Below, piece after piece: positions 44,045 through 52,700 of a stretch of 64,000 nucleotides of DNA. Each line of letters begins with the position of its first letter. Position 1 is the stretch's first letter. This DNA comes from Chloroflexota bacterium (GTDB lineage: Bacteria; Chloroflexota; Chloroflexia; Thermomicrobiales; UBA6265). Both the position numbers and the translations under genes were made by a program. Location: positions 1 through 64,000 of the forward strand of contig JAEWEG010000054.1 of assembly GCA_023389575.1 (NCBI GenBank), given 5' to 3'. Below the pieces are notes generated by a model. That model did not search any database. It was not told the DNA's origin and was given only the letters and a program-made list of their open reading frames with translations.

Positions 44045-44135
44045 GAACGGGCCTTACAGTTGGACATGAGGCACAAGACGGTATGTTTACCATGGGAGTA
44101 GGAACGAGATCGCATTGGCCTCAAAGGAGGTCGGC

Positions 44136-44447
44136 ATGGCAACGAATAGTGTGCGAGTGGGCGCGGAAACACATGCGAAGTTGCGCGATTGGGCGGAGGA
44201 GCAGCAGAAGTCGATTGGTCAGATCGTGAGCGGCCTGGTGGAGTCACGAGAAGCAGAACGGTTCTGGCGAGAGATGCGCGAGGATTTCGAGCGGTTGCGT
44301 TCCGATTCCGTTGGCTGGAATGACTACCAGTCCGAAGCCGCCTCCCTAGAGGGTGGGTCCATGGATGGTCTTGAGGACGAAGAGCCGTACTACACCCCGG
44401 AAGAGGAGACGAAGATCGTCGAGTTCGAGAAATCCCAGGGTTGGTGA
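44136..44447 (+). CDS. Antitoxin (ribbon-helix-helix type) of a MazEF-like pair
   Basis: 103 residues from an ATG preceded by a perfect AAAGGAGG site, the best in the window. The N-terminal SVRVGAETHAKLRDWAEEQQ, then KSIGQIVSGLVE, fits a ribbon-helix-helix DNA-binding domain. The acidic C-terminal tail (DGLEDEEPYYTPEEETKIVE) would block the toxin. It ends just before the MazF-like gene. Confidence 0.82.
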   Translation: MATNSVRVGAETHAKLRDWAEEQQKSIGQIVSGLVESREAERFWREMREDFERLRSDSVGWNDYQSEAASLEGGSMDGLEDEEPYYTPEEETKIVEFEKSQGW

Positions 44448-44448
44448 A

Positions 44449-44787
44449 GTGTGGGATGTGGATTTTTCGCCAGATGTGGGGCTTGAGCAGGGCGGGGTTC
44501 GACCCGCCCTCGTTGTGTCCAGCCAACGGTTTAACGATATCCCACACAGCTTCCGGATCGTAGTGCCAATCACGGGAACCGATCGAGGCATCCGGCAACA
44601 TGTCCGATTGAGCCCGCCAGAAGGCGGGCTTACCAAGCAATCGGTGATCATGTGCGAGCAGGTAAAGTCGCAGAGCATCCTTCGCTTCAAGAGAAAGCGT
44701 GGTTCGGTCGATCCAGAGACGGTGGCTCAGGTCCAGCGATTGGTGAGGCGATTCCTCGACGAATCGCCGCTTCGTGAACTTGCCTGA
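44449..44787 (+). CDS. mazF: MazF/PemK-like endoribonuclease toxin
   Basis: The fold is clear: WDVDFSPDVGLEQGGVRPAL, VVSSQRFN, VVPITGTDRGI and MCEQVKSQ. MazF cuts RNA at short sites when freed from its antitoxin. The start is unsettled. The GTG at 44449 would lose the first residues of the usual 'GEVW' strand, which reads open just upstream with no start codon. An ATG at 44365 inside the antitoxin keeps that strand but adds an odd Arg-rich stretch. A frameshift near the junction is possible. Confidence 0.75.
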   Translation: MWDVDFSPDVGLEQGGVRPALVVSSQRFNDIPHSFRIVVPITGTDRGIRQHVRLSPPEGGLTKQSVIMCEQVKSQSILRFKRKRGSVDPETVAQVQRLVRRFLDESPLRELA

Positions 44788-44805
44788 TCCCTCGCTGGCG
44801 GGGGA

Positions 44806-45129
44806 CTAGTCGTCCCGCGCAAGGTCGTTTTTCTGGGCTTCGATCTCGGCGTCGCGGGCGGCGTCGCTTTCGCGCTGCTGCTGGATGACGCCCCAGACGA
44901 TGCCCACCACGAAGAAGCCGAACAGTGCCGACACCGCCATGTAGGCCGGTCCGCTGGTTTCCTCGTTGGGGCGAAGGGCGAAGTAGTAGAGCAGCACCGA
45001 GACGACGATGCTGGACACGATGACGCCAAGGCAGCCGGTTCCGGAAATCGACGGCTCGATGTCTTCCTCGCCAGCCTCGGCGGGTGTCTCTGGATCGATC
45101 CCGGGGCCGGGCGTGTATTGCTCGCTCAT
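44806..45129 (-). CDS. Small two-helix membrane protein
   Basis: 107 residues, not recognised. An acidic N-terminus (TPGPGIDPETPAEAGEEDIE) is followed by two membrane helices (GVIVSSIVVSVLLYYFAL and AVSALFGFFVVGIVWGVI) and a charged, coiled-coil-like tail. The ribosome site is weak. Convergent with the mazF-like gene. Confidence 0.6.
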   Translation of the reverse strand: MSEQYTPGPGIDPETPAEAGEEDIEPSISGTGCLGVIVSSIVVSVLLYYFALRPNEETSGPAYMAVSALFGFFVVGIVWGVIQQQRESDAARDAEIEAQKNDLARDD

Positions 45130-45527
45130 ATGGAAGAGGTCACCTGGGGTTCTGATCTTCTGAAGGAACGCGGGACATGCTCGCTGGATTGGCATGACCG
45201 CGGAGCCGGAGCGCGCGATATTTCTGCGCCCGCTCGGGACATGACGGTTCGAGTGTGATTCATCTTCCGGGTCGTGTCGATCCAGCGCGGGCCGGGTTTG
45301 GGCAGAGGTGAACGAGGCGGCTCTGGAACGGACCCGGTGGAAACCGCGCCGGGGGGATGCGTTCGGCCACTGGAGCGGGGGCGATGGTCGCCAGCAGACG
45401 TCCGAAACGTGACAGGCATTGCCGGTGTGGGACGCATGGACAACGACACGGTGTGAACTCTCCCGTATGGTGACAGGATGAGGCCTTTGTCGTGCTCTCG
45501 GTGCCATCACCAATCCGGAGAAAGACC
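45130..45527. other. Divergent intergenic region
   Basis: About 400 bp between the small membrane protein and the serine-hydrolase homologue. I see no gene; it should hold both promoters. Confidence 0.45.
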
Positions 45528-46805
45528 ATGCGAACATCCACACCCGCGTCCGTTTGCCTGCCCCACCTATCCCGCCGGACGCTTGTCGCCTCAAGCCTCG
45601 CGGGGATCGCCGTGTCCGGCGTGGGGTTGAACGGGGCGGTGGCCGGGCCTGGCCTGTTCCGCCAGGCGACGCCCGCGCCGGGGGTGTTGCCCGAGATCAT
45701 CATGGCGATCGCCGAGCGGTACTCGGAGGAGAGCGACCTGGGCGCGGTGATCGTGCGGGTGACGCGGGGCGGCGAGGAGATCGTGACCTGGGCGATGGGG
45801 GAATCGATGCCGGGGGTGCCAGCCACCACCGACATGCACTTCCGCAACGGGGCCGTGGCGTTCTCGCTCCTTGCCACGTTGACGCTGGTGCAGGTGGACA
45901 AGGGCGTGCTGGCGCTCGACGACACGATTGACGCATGGCTGCCCGATCTTCCCGACGCGGAGAGGGTGACGGTGCGAATGCTGCTCAACATGACCTCGGG
46001 ATACCGCGATCACGTGCAGAGCCCGAACCTGTCCCAGGCCCTGTACGAGGATCCGTTCCGGGAGATCGCGTACGAGGAGCTGCTGGGATACAGCTTCGAA
46101 CAGCCGCGACTGTTCGAACCGGGCACGAACTGGGAGTACTCGCACACCGGGTACGTGATCCTGGGCAAGGTGGTGGAAGAAGCGACCGGGGAGCAACTGG
46201 ATGTGCTGATGCAACGGGATGTTCTCCAGCCGGCGGGGTTGACCGGAACGGCCAACTGGTTCACGGCCGAGATTCCGGAGCCGGTCCTGCACGCCTACTC
46301 ATCGGAGCGGAGGGATTACCTGGGAGTGGAGACGGGCGCGCACTTCCTGGAGGAGTCGACGTTCTGGAACCCGTCGTGGACAACCGCGCGAGGCACGATC
46401 CAGACGACGACCATCGCCGACATGGCGGCCAGCATGGAGGTCGTGGGGGCGGGCACGCTGCTCAGCGCGGAGTCGTACGCGGCGCAGTTCGACCGGTCCC
46501 TGGTTGGGTTCGGCGAGCCGCTGGATGGCTGCAACTCCTGCCATACGCTGACCGAGGACATGGTGTACGGGCTGGGTGTGTGGATGATGGGGCCATGGAC
46601 GGTCCAGAACCCGCTCTTTTATGGATACAGCGGTACGGCGGGGTACAACGCCAATGCGGGCGTGGCGATCGCGGTGGCGGTGACGTACCGGGAAGGCAGT
46701 TTCGACGACACGGGCGACTATGCCCATGGCAACGTCTCGACGCCGATTTTCAAGGAGATCGCGGCCTTGTTCGAGGGCGATGGGGCGACGCCGGTCGCGG
46801 GCTGA
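45528..46805 (+). CDS. Tat-exported beta-lactamase-fold protein lacking the SxxK motif
   Basis: 425 residues. A twin-arginine signal (SRRTLVASSLAG) and a QATPAPG linker start the protein. The fold matches serine hydrolases in length and in stretches such as DDTIDAWLPDLP, LLNMTSGY, FEPGTNWEYS and YVILGKVVEEATG. The active-site SxxK is replaced by Ala109-Val-Ala-Phe112, the YxN motif reads YSH (Tyr204), and the HTG-type motif reads YSG. It is therefore probably not a serine hydrolase, but may bind a ligand or use other chemistry. I believe related proteins with 'RNGAVA' at this place exist, so the change may be fixed in a subfamily. Confidence 0.82.
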   Translation: MRTSTPASVCLPHLSRRTLVASSLAGIAVSGVGLNGAVAGPGLFRQATPAPGVLPEIIMAIAERYSEESDLGAVIVRVTRGGEEIVTWAMGESMPGVPATTDMHFRNGAVAFSLLATLTLVQVDKGVLALDDTIDAWLPDLPDAERVTVRMLLNMTSGYRDHVQSPNLSQALYEDPFREIAYEELLGYSFEQPRLFEPGTNWEYSHTGYVILGKVVEEATGEQLDVLMQRDVLQPAGLTGTANWFTAEIPEPVLHAYSSERRDYLGVETGAHFLEESTFWNPSWTTARGTIQTTTIADMAASMEVVGAGTLLSAESYAAQFDRSLVGFGEPLDGCNSCHTLTEDMVYGLGVWMMGPWTVQNPLFYGYSGTAGYNANAGVAIAVAVTYREGSFDDTGDYAHGNVSTPIFKEIAALFEGDGATPVAG

Positions 46806-46820
46806 CCGGCGTCGTGCCGC

Positions 46821-48275
46821 TCAGCCGTGGCGAGGCTGGTCGAGTGGGGTGAGCGTGGCGTTGGTGAGGGTGGCGGAGCCGGATTCGGCCCAGATGCCGA
46901 CCTGGCCGGTGACGCGCTCGCCGCTGAGGGTGGCGAGGACCACTTCGCCATCGAACGCGACCTCGATGTAGGGTCCGTTCGAGATCAGCGAGATGTCGAG
47001 CGGAGTTCCGGGCTCGAAGGGCTGGCGGAGACGGCCTTGCTGGAGTTCCTTCCAGGCGAACCATGGGCGATTGCGCTGGCTGGCGCCGAGCCATTTCTGG
47101 AGCGAGACGCGGCTGGACCCTTCCTCCAGTTCGATGAAGTAGCCGCCACCGGTGTCTCCTTCGAGGCGAAAGGCAAGGCCGCCGACCGGGGCGTCCAGCA
47201 GGAACGTGCCGGTGAAGTGGAAGTCCTCGTGCTCGCCGGAGGTGGCGAGCAGGTCGAGTTCGCCGGTGTCGGTTTGCAGGCTCCAACCGGACGCGGCGGT
47301 GGCACGGTAGAGGGTGGATTCGCTGGCGGCCAGGCCGGTGGCGTCACCCGCCGAGAGGGCTTGCCAGCCATCGAAGGTGCCGCAGGCCAGGGAGCCGTCG
47401 GCCCGTGGCGTGAGGGTCAGCGGGGCGACGACGTACTTGCCGTGGGGATTGCTGGCGGAGTTCCAGTCGGCCTGGCCGCCGGGCGGCAGGTGCCAGCACA
47501 TGTAGATGTCCTGGCCCCTCCAGTTGGCGACGCGACCGGCGTAATGACCCTTGGGCGCGAGGATGCCGCCATCGGGTGGCTGAACCCACGGTCCCGTGGG
47601 AGAGTCGCCCATCCAGTACCGCTGGGTGCGCTCCTCCATGATGCCGGCGGTGAGATACCAGCGGCCGTCGATGGTGAAGACCTGCGGGCATTCGAGGTCC
47701 CAGAACCGGCCAGGGGAGAAGAGGGGCGGATGGACTTCCCAGGTTCTGAAATCCGTTGAGGTGAAATGGCCGACGCAGCCGCGCCGGAGCATGGGGCCGT
47801 GGTTTTCGCGGGCGTTGACGGCGGCGTGCCAGGTGCCATCAACGAGGACGGGCTTGGGATCGCGCCAGGAGACCATGTTGGTGCTAGCGGGGTCGTGCTC
47901 GTACCAGCGGGGGTCGGCCTGGGCGACCGGATTGTGGTCGTCCTTGGTCCAGGTGATGAGGTCGGGCGAGGTGGCGTGGCCGGTTCGCTGGACCATGCCA
48001 TTTTCGGCGCGGCTGAGCGCGGTGTAGAGCATGTGGAAGGTGCCCTCGTGCTCGGAGACGCTCATCGTCCAGATCTGGTCGTCGTCGCAGGCGGGACCGT
48101 CGCTGGTGCGGAGGGCGTCGGGGAGGGTGCGCCAGGTCAGGCCATCGGTGCTGACGACGTGCTGGACGGTGTCGTGGTTGGGAAGGGTGAGGTGGAAGAG
48201 GTGGAGTTCGTCACCGTGGGGGAAGATTTCGATATCGCCGACTTCCGAGAGGCCGAATCCACGAGGGGTGTACAC
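46821..48275 (-). CDS. GH32-like five-bladed propeller glycosidase
   Basis: 484 residues from a GTG start with AGGAG upstream; the open frame extends further without family sequence. Two of the three GH32/GH43-clan motifs are visible: WRDPKPVLVDG (the RDP Asp) and DLECPQVF (the EC acid/base Glu). The first motif, usually NDPNG, is replaced by VGDIEIFPHGDE. The final 150 residues are the beta-sandwich of GH32 enzymes. Substrates of this clan are fructans, sucrose or arabinans. No signal peptide is seen. It follows the FemAB gene by 89 bp. Confidence 0.8.
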   Translation of the reverse strand: MYTPRGFGLSEVGDIEIFPHGDELHLFHLTLPNHDTVQHVVSTDGLTWRTLPDALRTSDGPACDDDQIWTMSVSEHEGTFHMLYTALSRAENGMVQRTGHATSPDLITWTKDDHNPVAQADPRWYEHDPASTNMVSWRDPKPVLVDGTWHAAVNARENHGPMLRRGCVGHFTSTDFRTWEVHPPLFSPGRFWDLECPQVFTIDGRWYLTAGIMEERTQRYWMGDSPTGPWVQPPDGGILAPKGHYAGRVANWRGQDIYMCWHLPPGGQADWNSASNPHGKYVVAPLTLTPRADGSLACGTFDGWQALSAGDATGLAASESTLYRATAASGWSLQTDTGELDLLATSGEHEDFHFTGTFLLDAPVGGLAFRLEGDTGGGYFIELEEGSSRVSLQKWLGASQRNRPWFAWKELQQGRLRQPFEPGTPLDISLISNGPYIEVAFDGEVVLATLSGERVTGQVGIWAESGSATLTNATLTPLDQPRHG

Positions 48276-48364
48276 GGGTGCGCGCTCCTGCTGGCGGGTG
48301 AGGGCAAAGGGTTGTGTGGGACAGGATACGGCCAGCGGGTGGTTTTCGGGACAGATGAGGGAAA

Positions 48365-49414
48365 TCAGGCGAGGCTGGGTTCGTTGCCGACGGCTTCGGT
48401 GGAGGGAGAGCGGAAGCGCGGGTTGAGGCGGCGGAGCAGCCAGGCCAGGGCCGGGCGATAGCGGCGTTCCAGCGAGGGCGGGTATGAAATGATGTCGCCG
48501 CCGAAACCGGTCTTGAACTGGTCCACACCCTTGAGGCTGGCGTCGCGTTTCGAGTCGCTGGCGGCAAGGGGCGTCGTGGTGGAGGTCGGCGCGATGCCGC
48601 CCAGGTCGTAGTGGGTGCAGCCGGCGTCGCGGGCCCATTGCATGGCGGCGAACCGGAGGAGGGCGGCGTCGCCCCGGCCGCGATGGGCGCTGGACGAACC
48701 GGAGTACATGGAGCGGGCGAGGTGCCCGGTGCGCACCGCTATGATGCCACTGGTGACGATCTCGTCGCGGCGGGTGAAGAGCAGGACCGCCTGGTCGCCG
48801 AAGAGATCGAGGAAATCGTTGTAGTACGACTGCTCGTGAATACCGAAGCCACCGCGGGCGGAGGTGTCTTCGAGCAGGTGATAGAAGGTGCGCTTGTTCG
48901 CGGCCGTGGGTTGGGCGATTTCGGCGGTGACATCGTGGCGGATGGCGTACGAGACGTTGTGGCGGGTGTCCTTCCGCATCTGAGCGAGCATGACGTCGTC
49001 GCTGGCGAGAGGAACCTTGACCGTGCGCGGGGTCTGGATTGACGCCGGACCGAGGGCCAGTCCCTTGTTGTCCTGGAAGGCATGAGTGGGCAGCGGGTGG
49101 TCGGGGTCGATGTAGAGCACGATCGCGCGGTGGCGAGCGCATACCTGGTCAATCTGGCGGACGAGGTCCGGAATCGCGCCCGGGCCCGGTCCGAAGACGG
49201 GTCCCCGGGGAATGTAGGCGACGGATAGTGGGCCGCGCTGGCGGAACAGGATCTGGGCCTGTGCGTGGTCGGAGGCGTTGGTGGCGGCGACACGTTCGAC
49301 CAGCCAGCCGTGGCGTTGCTTGAATTCACCCCAGTTCCAGCTCTGGAGGAGGTCTCCATTTCGTGACGCGATGGCTTCATCCCACGCGGCGGCGGTGTTG
49401 ATGAGGAGATTCAT
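48365..49414 (-). CDS. FemAB-family peptidyltransferase
   Basis: 349 residues. It matches the Fem family of tRNA-dependent ligases that add amino acids to the peptidoglycan bridge: LQSWNWGEFKQRHGW near the start, VAYIPRGPVFGP, MRKDTRHNVSYAIRHDV, and GCTHYDLGGIAPTS near the end, with FKTGFGGD. It is cytosolic and acts on lipid II. Some members act on other cell-surface peptides. It is divergent from an ATP-grasp ligase and near a lipid II flippase gene. Confidence 0.9.
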   Translation of the reverse strand: MNLLINTAAAWDEAIASRNGDLLQSWNWGEFKQRHGWLVERVAATNASDHAQAQILFRQRGPLSVAYIPRGPVFGPGPGAIPDLVRQIDQVCARHRAIVLYIDPDHPLPTHAFQDNKGLALGPASIQTPRTVKVPLASDDVMLAQMRKDTRHNVSYAIRHDVTAEIAQPTAANKRTFYHLLEDTSARGGFGIHEQSYYNDFLDLFGDQAVLLFTRRDEIVTSGIIAVRTGHLARSMYSGSSSAHRGRGDAALLRFAAMQWARDAGCTHYDLGGIAPTSTTTPLAASDSKRDASLKGVDQFKTGFGGDIISYPPSLERRYRPALAWLLRRLNPRFRSPSTEAVGNEPSLA

Positions 49415-49723
49415 GATTAGCCGAAGCGCGGTCCTTCCGCGAGACCCGGTTAGCGCACACAGGGTGCCACAGGCTCAAAGTGTAGTCCATCGATTTCGCT
49501 GGCCATCGCCGTCGTCCGAATTGGGCCTTCGGCACTGGTACTTCCATAAAGAAGAGGGTGTCCGTTGCTGGCTGATACAGTGGATCCGGTGCTGACGACT
49601 GGGTCACGGGCCGGAATCGCGTGGACTGGTATGATCACACCCGGTATGGAGGGATGCGGCGGTGTTCGGGCCGTGGACATTGCCATCCAGCTATTCGCGT
49701 GACAGGCTCGGGTCAGGTTGTCG
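49415..49723. promoter_or_regulatory. Divergent promoter region of the envelope genes
   Basis: About 310 bp. On the plus strand TGG-TATGAT (49627-49635) looks like an extended -10 box about 90 bp before the ATP-grasp start. No gene is seen. Confidence 0.4.
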
Positions 49724-50938
49724 ATGAATAAGAATCCGTTTCCGGCCGGGAGTGGCCCCACGGCGATCGTGCTGAACGTGAGCTTCGCTGGGTTGGCCGC
49801 GATCCGAACCCTCAGCCGGGCTCGAGTGCCGGTGATCGGGCTCGATCCCGACGCGAGTCATGCCGGGTTCGTGTCGCGTCATGGCACGTCGCTGGTGTGC
49901 CCGCATCCGGTGCGGGAGCCGGATCGGCTGGTGGATTTCCTGCTGGAACAGGGCAAGAAGCTGGATCGGCCCGGGGTGCTTTCACCCGCGTCGGACGGCT
50001 TCGTGCTGTTCGTGTCGCGGTACCGGGAGGCGCTCGGGGAATATTTTCGGTACGCGCTGCCCGACCCCGATGTGATGGAGTCAGCGGTGGACAAACGCGG
50101 CCTGTACGACCTCGCGGCGGGAGTGGGATACAACCACGCCACCACGTGGTACCCGGAAACGATGGACGATGTCGAGCGGATCAAGGATGAGCTGGATTAT
50201 CCCGCCTTCATCAAACCGCAATATTCGCACCTGTGGCAGGTGCATTTCCCGGAAGAGGGGAAGGGCATCAAGGTCTTCGGGCCGGACGAACTGGAGCGGG
50301 CGTTCGAGCGGATTCTTCCGACGGGAGTCGAGGTGATGGTGCAGTCCATCATCCAGGGACCGGCGTCGAACGTGCGAACGGTGTACGCGTACATCAACGG
50401 CGAGGGCGAGCCGCTGGGGTTACTGACAACGCGGAAGATTCGGCAGTTCCCGATGGAGTTCGGGCGCGGCTCGCTGGCGGAAACCTTCCACGATGAGGAA
50501 CTGTCGGCGTATGGCCTGGAGTTCTTCCGGAGGATTGGCTGGCGTGGCTTCGCGACGATCGAGTTCAAGAAGGATGATCGCGACGGCCTGTTGAAGGTCA
50601 CTGACCTCAACGCCCGGTGGGTGAAGCCGACGATGTTGCCGGTGACGGCGGGCGTGAACTTCCCGTTGCTGCACTACCTCGATGTCGCCGGCCAATCGCC
50701 AGAGCCCCAGATGAAGTACAGGGCGGGTGTGCGGTGGCTGGACGCGATCGGCGACATGTCCACCTCGTGGACGATGTACAGGAGGGGAGAGCTGTCGCCA
50801 CTGCAATGGGCGCGATCGTTGATGGGCGTGCGTGCGTTTCCGGCGTTCGCCCCGGACGACATGAAGCCGTTCCTTCACGAGTACGACCATGGCCGGCGGC
50901 TGGCGCGGCCGGTCCTTCGCAGGCTGCGTCGTGGCTAG
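49724..50938 (+). CDS. ATP-grasp carboxylate-amine ligase-like protein
   Basis: 404 residues; the in-frame TTG six bases earlier is an alternative start. A pre-ATP-grasp domain (VLNVSFAGLAAIRTLSRARV) leads to the ATP-grasp core with DYPAFIKPQYSHLWQ, VEVMVQSIIQG and the metal-binding pair in GFATIEFKKDD and VTDLNARW. Such enzymes join a carboxylate to an amine, thiol or amino acid using ATP. In this place between FemAB and MurJ genes a role in envelope peptide or polymer modification is inferred; the substrate is not known. Confidence 0.85.
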   Translation: MNKNPFPAGSGPTAIVLNVSFAGLAAIRTLSRARVPVIGLDPDASHAGFVSRHGTSLVCPHPVREPDRLVDFLLEQGKKLDRPGVLSPASDGFVLFVSRYREALGEYFRYALPDPDVMESAVDKRGLYDLAAGVGYNHATTWYPETMDDVERIKDELDYPAFIKPQYSHLWQVHFPEEGKGIKVFGPDELERAFERILPTGVEVMVQSIIQGPASNVRTVYAYINGEGEPLGLLTTRKIRQFPMEFGRGSLAETFHDEELSAYGLEFFRRIGWRGFATIEFKKDDRDGLLKVTDLNARWVKPTMLPVTAGVNFPLLHYLDVAGQSPEPQMKYRAGVRWLDAIGDMSTSWTMYRRGELSPLQWARSLMGVRAFPAFAPDDMKPFLHEYDHGRRLARPVLRRLRRG

Positions 50939-51000
50939 CCCGACCGGTTCCAATCCATGAGTGAAACCCGCGCTGTTCAGGGTGGATTGGTGAGTCGCCT

Positions 51001-52602
51001 GTGACAGGGGTCCGGCGAAGACTGGGAAAGGTGATATCGCGGGATGCGGCGCGGTCGATGGCGGGCAACGCCGCGATCGTGGCGATGGCGTACGCGGTCA
51101 GCCGGGTGCTGGGGATGGTTCGGGAGGTGGTGATCGCCGCCCGGTTCGGCACCGGCGAGGACTACGACGCCTACATCGCGGCGTTCCGGATACCCGACCT
51201 GTTGTTCGTGCTGGTCATGAGCGGGGCGTTCGGGTCCGCGTTCATCCCGGTCTTCGGCGGCTACCTGGCGCGCGGCGATGAGCAACGGGCGTGGAAGCTG
51301 GCGAACGCGCTGCTGACCTGGACGGTGATCGTGCTGGCGGTGGTGGCGCAACTGATCCTGCTGTTCGCAGAGCCGCTGGTGAAAGGCCTCATCGCCCCGG
51401 AGATGTCGCCCGATGGGCAGGACCTGGCAATCGACCTGACCCGGATGCTGCTGTTGTCGCCCTTGTTGCTGGGGCTGGGCGCGGCGGCGAAGGGGATGCT
51501 CGAAGCGCAGGAGCTGTTCACGCTGCCGGCTATCGCGCCGATCGTCTACAACCTCGGGATCATCGTTGGCGCCGCCTTGCTGGCGCCAGCCTGGGGAGCG
51601 TACGGGCTGGCCTGGGGGGTGATCCTGGGGGCGCTGGGTCACTGCGGCATCCAGTTCGCCTACCTGCTTCGGAACGGGCTCAGGATCCGCCCGGTGTTCT
51701 CGTTGCGCACGGAGGGGATGGGCGAGGTGGGGCGGCTGGTGGGGCCGCGGCTGTTCAGCCAGCTCGTTGGGCAATCGAACCTCATCGTGATGACGAACTT
51801 CGCCTCGCGGGCGGCGGAGGGAAGTATTTCGGCGTTGTACTACGGCCAGCACCTGGTGATGCTGCCGCACGGCATCCTGGCGTTGAGCCTCTCGACGGTG
51901 ATCTTTCCGCGCATGGCGCGGCAGTTTGGGCTCGGCCAGGTCGATGAGCTGCGCCAGACGCTGTCGCGGGCGATCCGGCCGCTGGTGTTCCTGACGGTAC
52001 CCGCTGTGCTCGTGCTGCTGCTGTTGCGAACGAGCATCGTGCATGTGTTGCTGCAATACGGTCAGTTCGCGGCGGATTCGACGGAGAAGGTGTCGGAGGC
52101 GGTTGCATGGTTCGCGCTCGGATTGCTGGCGCGAAGCGTTATCGAGCCGCTGACGCGTGCGTTCCACGCGATGCACGACACCATGACGCCACTGCTTGTG
52201 TCGGTGGGATCGGTGGCGCTCAACGTGGGGCTGAGCTGGGTGTTGCTGGACGAGATGGGATTTGGCGGGCTGGCGTTGAGCATGTCGATCAGCTACTCGG
52301 CGCGGATGCTGGCGCTGCTTGGGCTCGCGTCGGTCAGGATTCCTGGCCTGGCGGTGGGCCTGCTGAAGCCACTGGCGCGGATGCTTCCGGCCACGGCGGT
52401 GGTCGCGGGGTTGGGCCTGCTGGTGGGCGATCCGCTGGCGGGGGTGACCGATCCGGAGCAGGGACGCTCGGTATGGGACTACGCGGCGTTCGTGGTGACG
52501 CTGGCTGGGCTGGCGGCGGTCTACCTGGGGGTGGCGTTCGTGACGCGAGTCCCGGAGGTGCGGGCGATTGGCGGTGGAATATGGCGGCGGCTGAGGCGGT
52601 AG
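51001..52602 (+). CDS. murJ: Lipid II flippase MurJ
   Basis: 533 residues from a GTG start; 14 membrane helices. The MurJ/MviN family motifs are plain: AVSRVLGMVREVVIAARFG, DAYIAAFRIPDLLF, and GAFGSAFIPVF at the start, with the second half carrying the FPRMARQFG and RAFHAMHDT stretches. It moves lipid II to the outside of the membrane for peptidoglycan synthesis. It lies 62 bp after the ATP-grasp gene in the same direction. The start of the ORF lacks an ideal ribosome site, so a few residues may differ. Confidence 0.93.
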   Translation: MTGVRRRLGKVISRDAARSMAGNAAIVAMAYAVSRVLGMVREVVIAARFGTGEDYDAYIAAFRIPDLLFVLVMSGAFGSAFIPVFGGYLARGDEQRAWKLANALLTWTVIVLAVVAQLILLFAEPLVKGLIAPEMSPDGQDLAIDLTRMLLLSPLLLGLGAAAKGMLEAQELFTLPAIAPIVYNLGIIVGAALLAPAWGAYGLAWGVILGALGHCGIQFAYLLRNGLRIRPVFSLRTEGMGEVGRLVGPRLFSQLVGQSNLIVMTNFASRAAEGSISALYYGQHLVMLPHGILALSLSTVIFPRMARQFGLGQVDELRQTLSRAIRPLVFLTVPAVLVLLLLRTSIVHVLLQYGQFAADSTEKVSEAVAWFALGLLARSVIEPLTRAFHAMHDTMTPLLVSVGSVALNVGLSWVLLDEMGFGGLALSMSISYSARMLALLGLASVRIPGLAVGLLKPLARMLPATAVVAGLGLLVGDPLAGVTDPEQGRSVWDYAAFVVTLAGLAAVYLGVAFVTRVPEVRAIGGGIWRRLRR

Positions 52603-52612
52603 CGCAGGCGTC

Positions 52613-52631
52613 TTCTTAGGGCGTTCTTAGG
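52613..52631. promoter_or_regulatory. Tandem TTCTTAGG boxes, 11-bp period
   Basis: Two identical 8-base boxes with starts 11 bp apart, 70-88 bp upstream of the multicopper oxidase start. Direct repeats with one helical turn spacing are typical of OmpR-type response regulator sites. Confidence 0.5.
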
Positions 52632-52700
52632 CTCCGGTGAGAACCTGAATGTACGGCACGCGACGAGGCGTGACGCATTCAGCGATTGCACGGAGCATTC

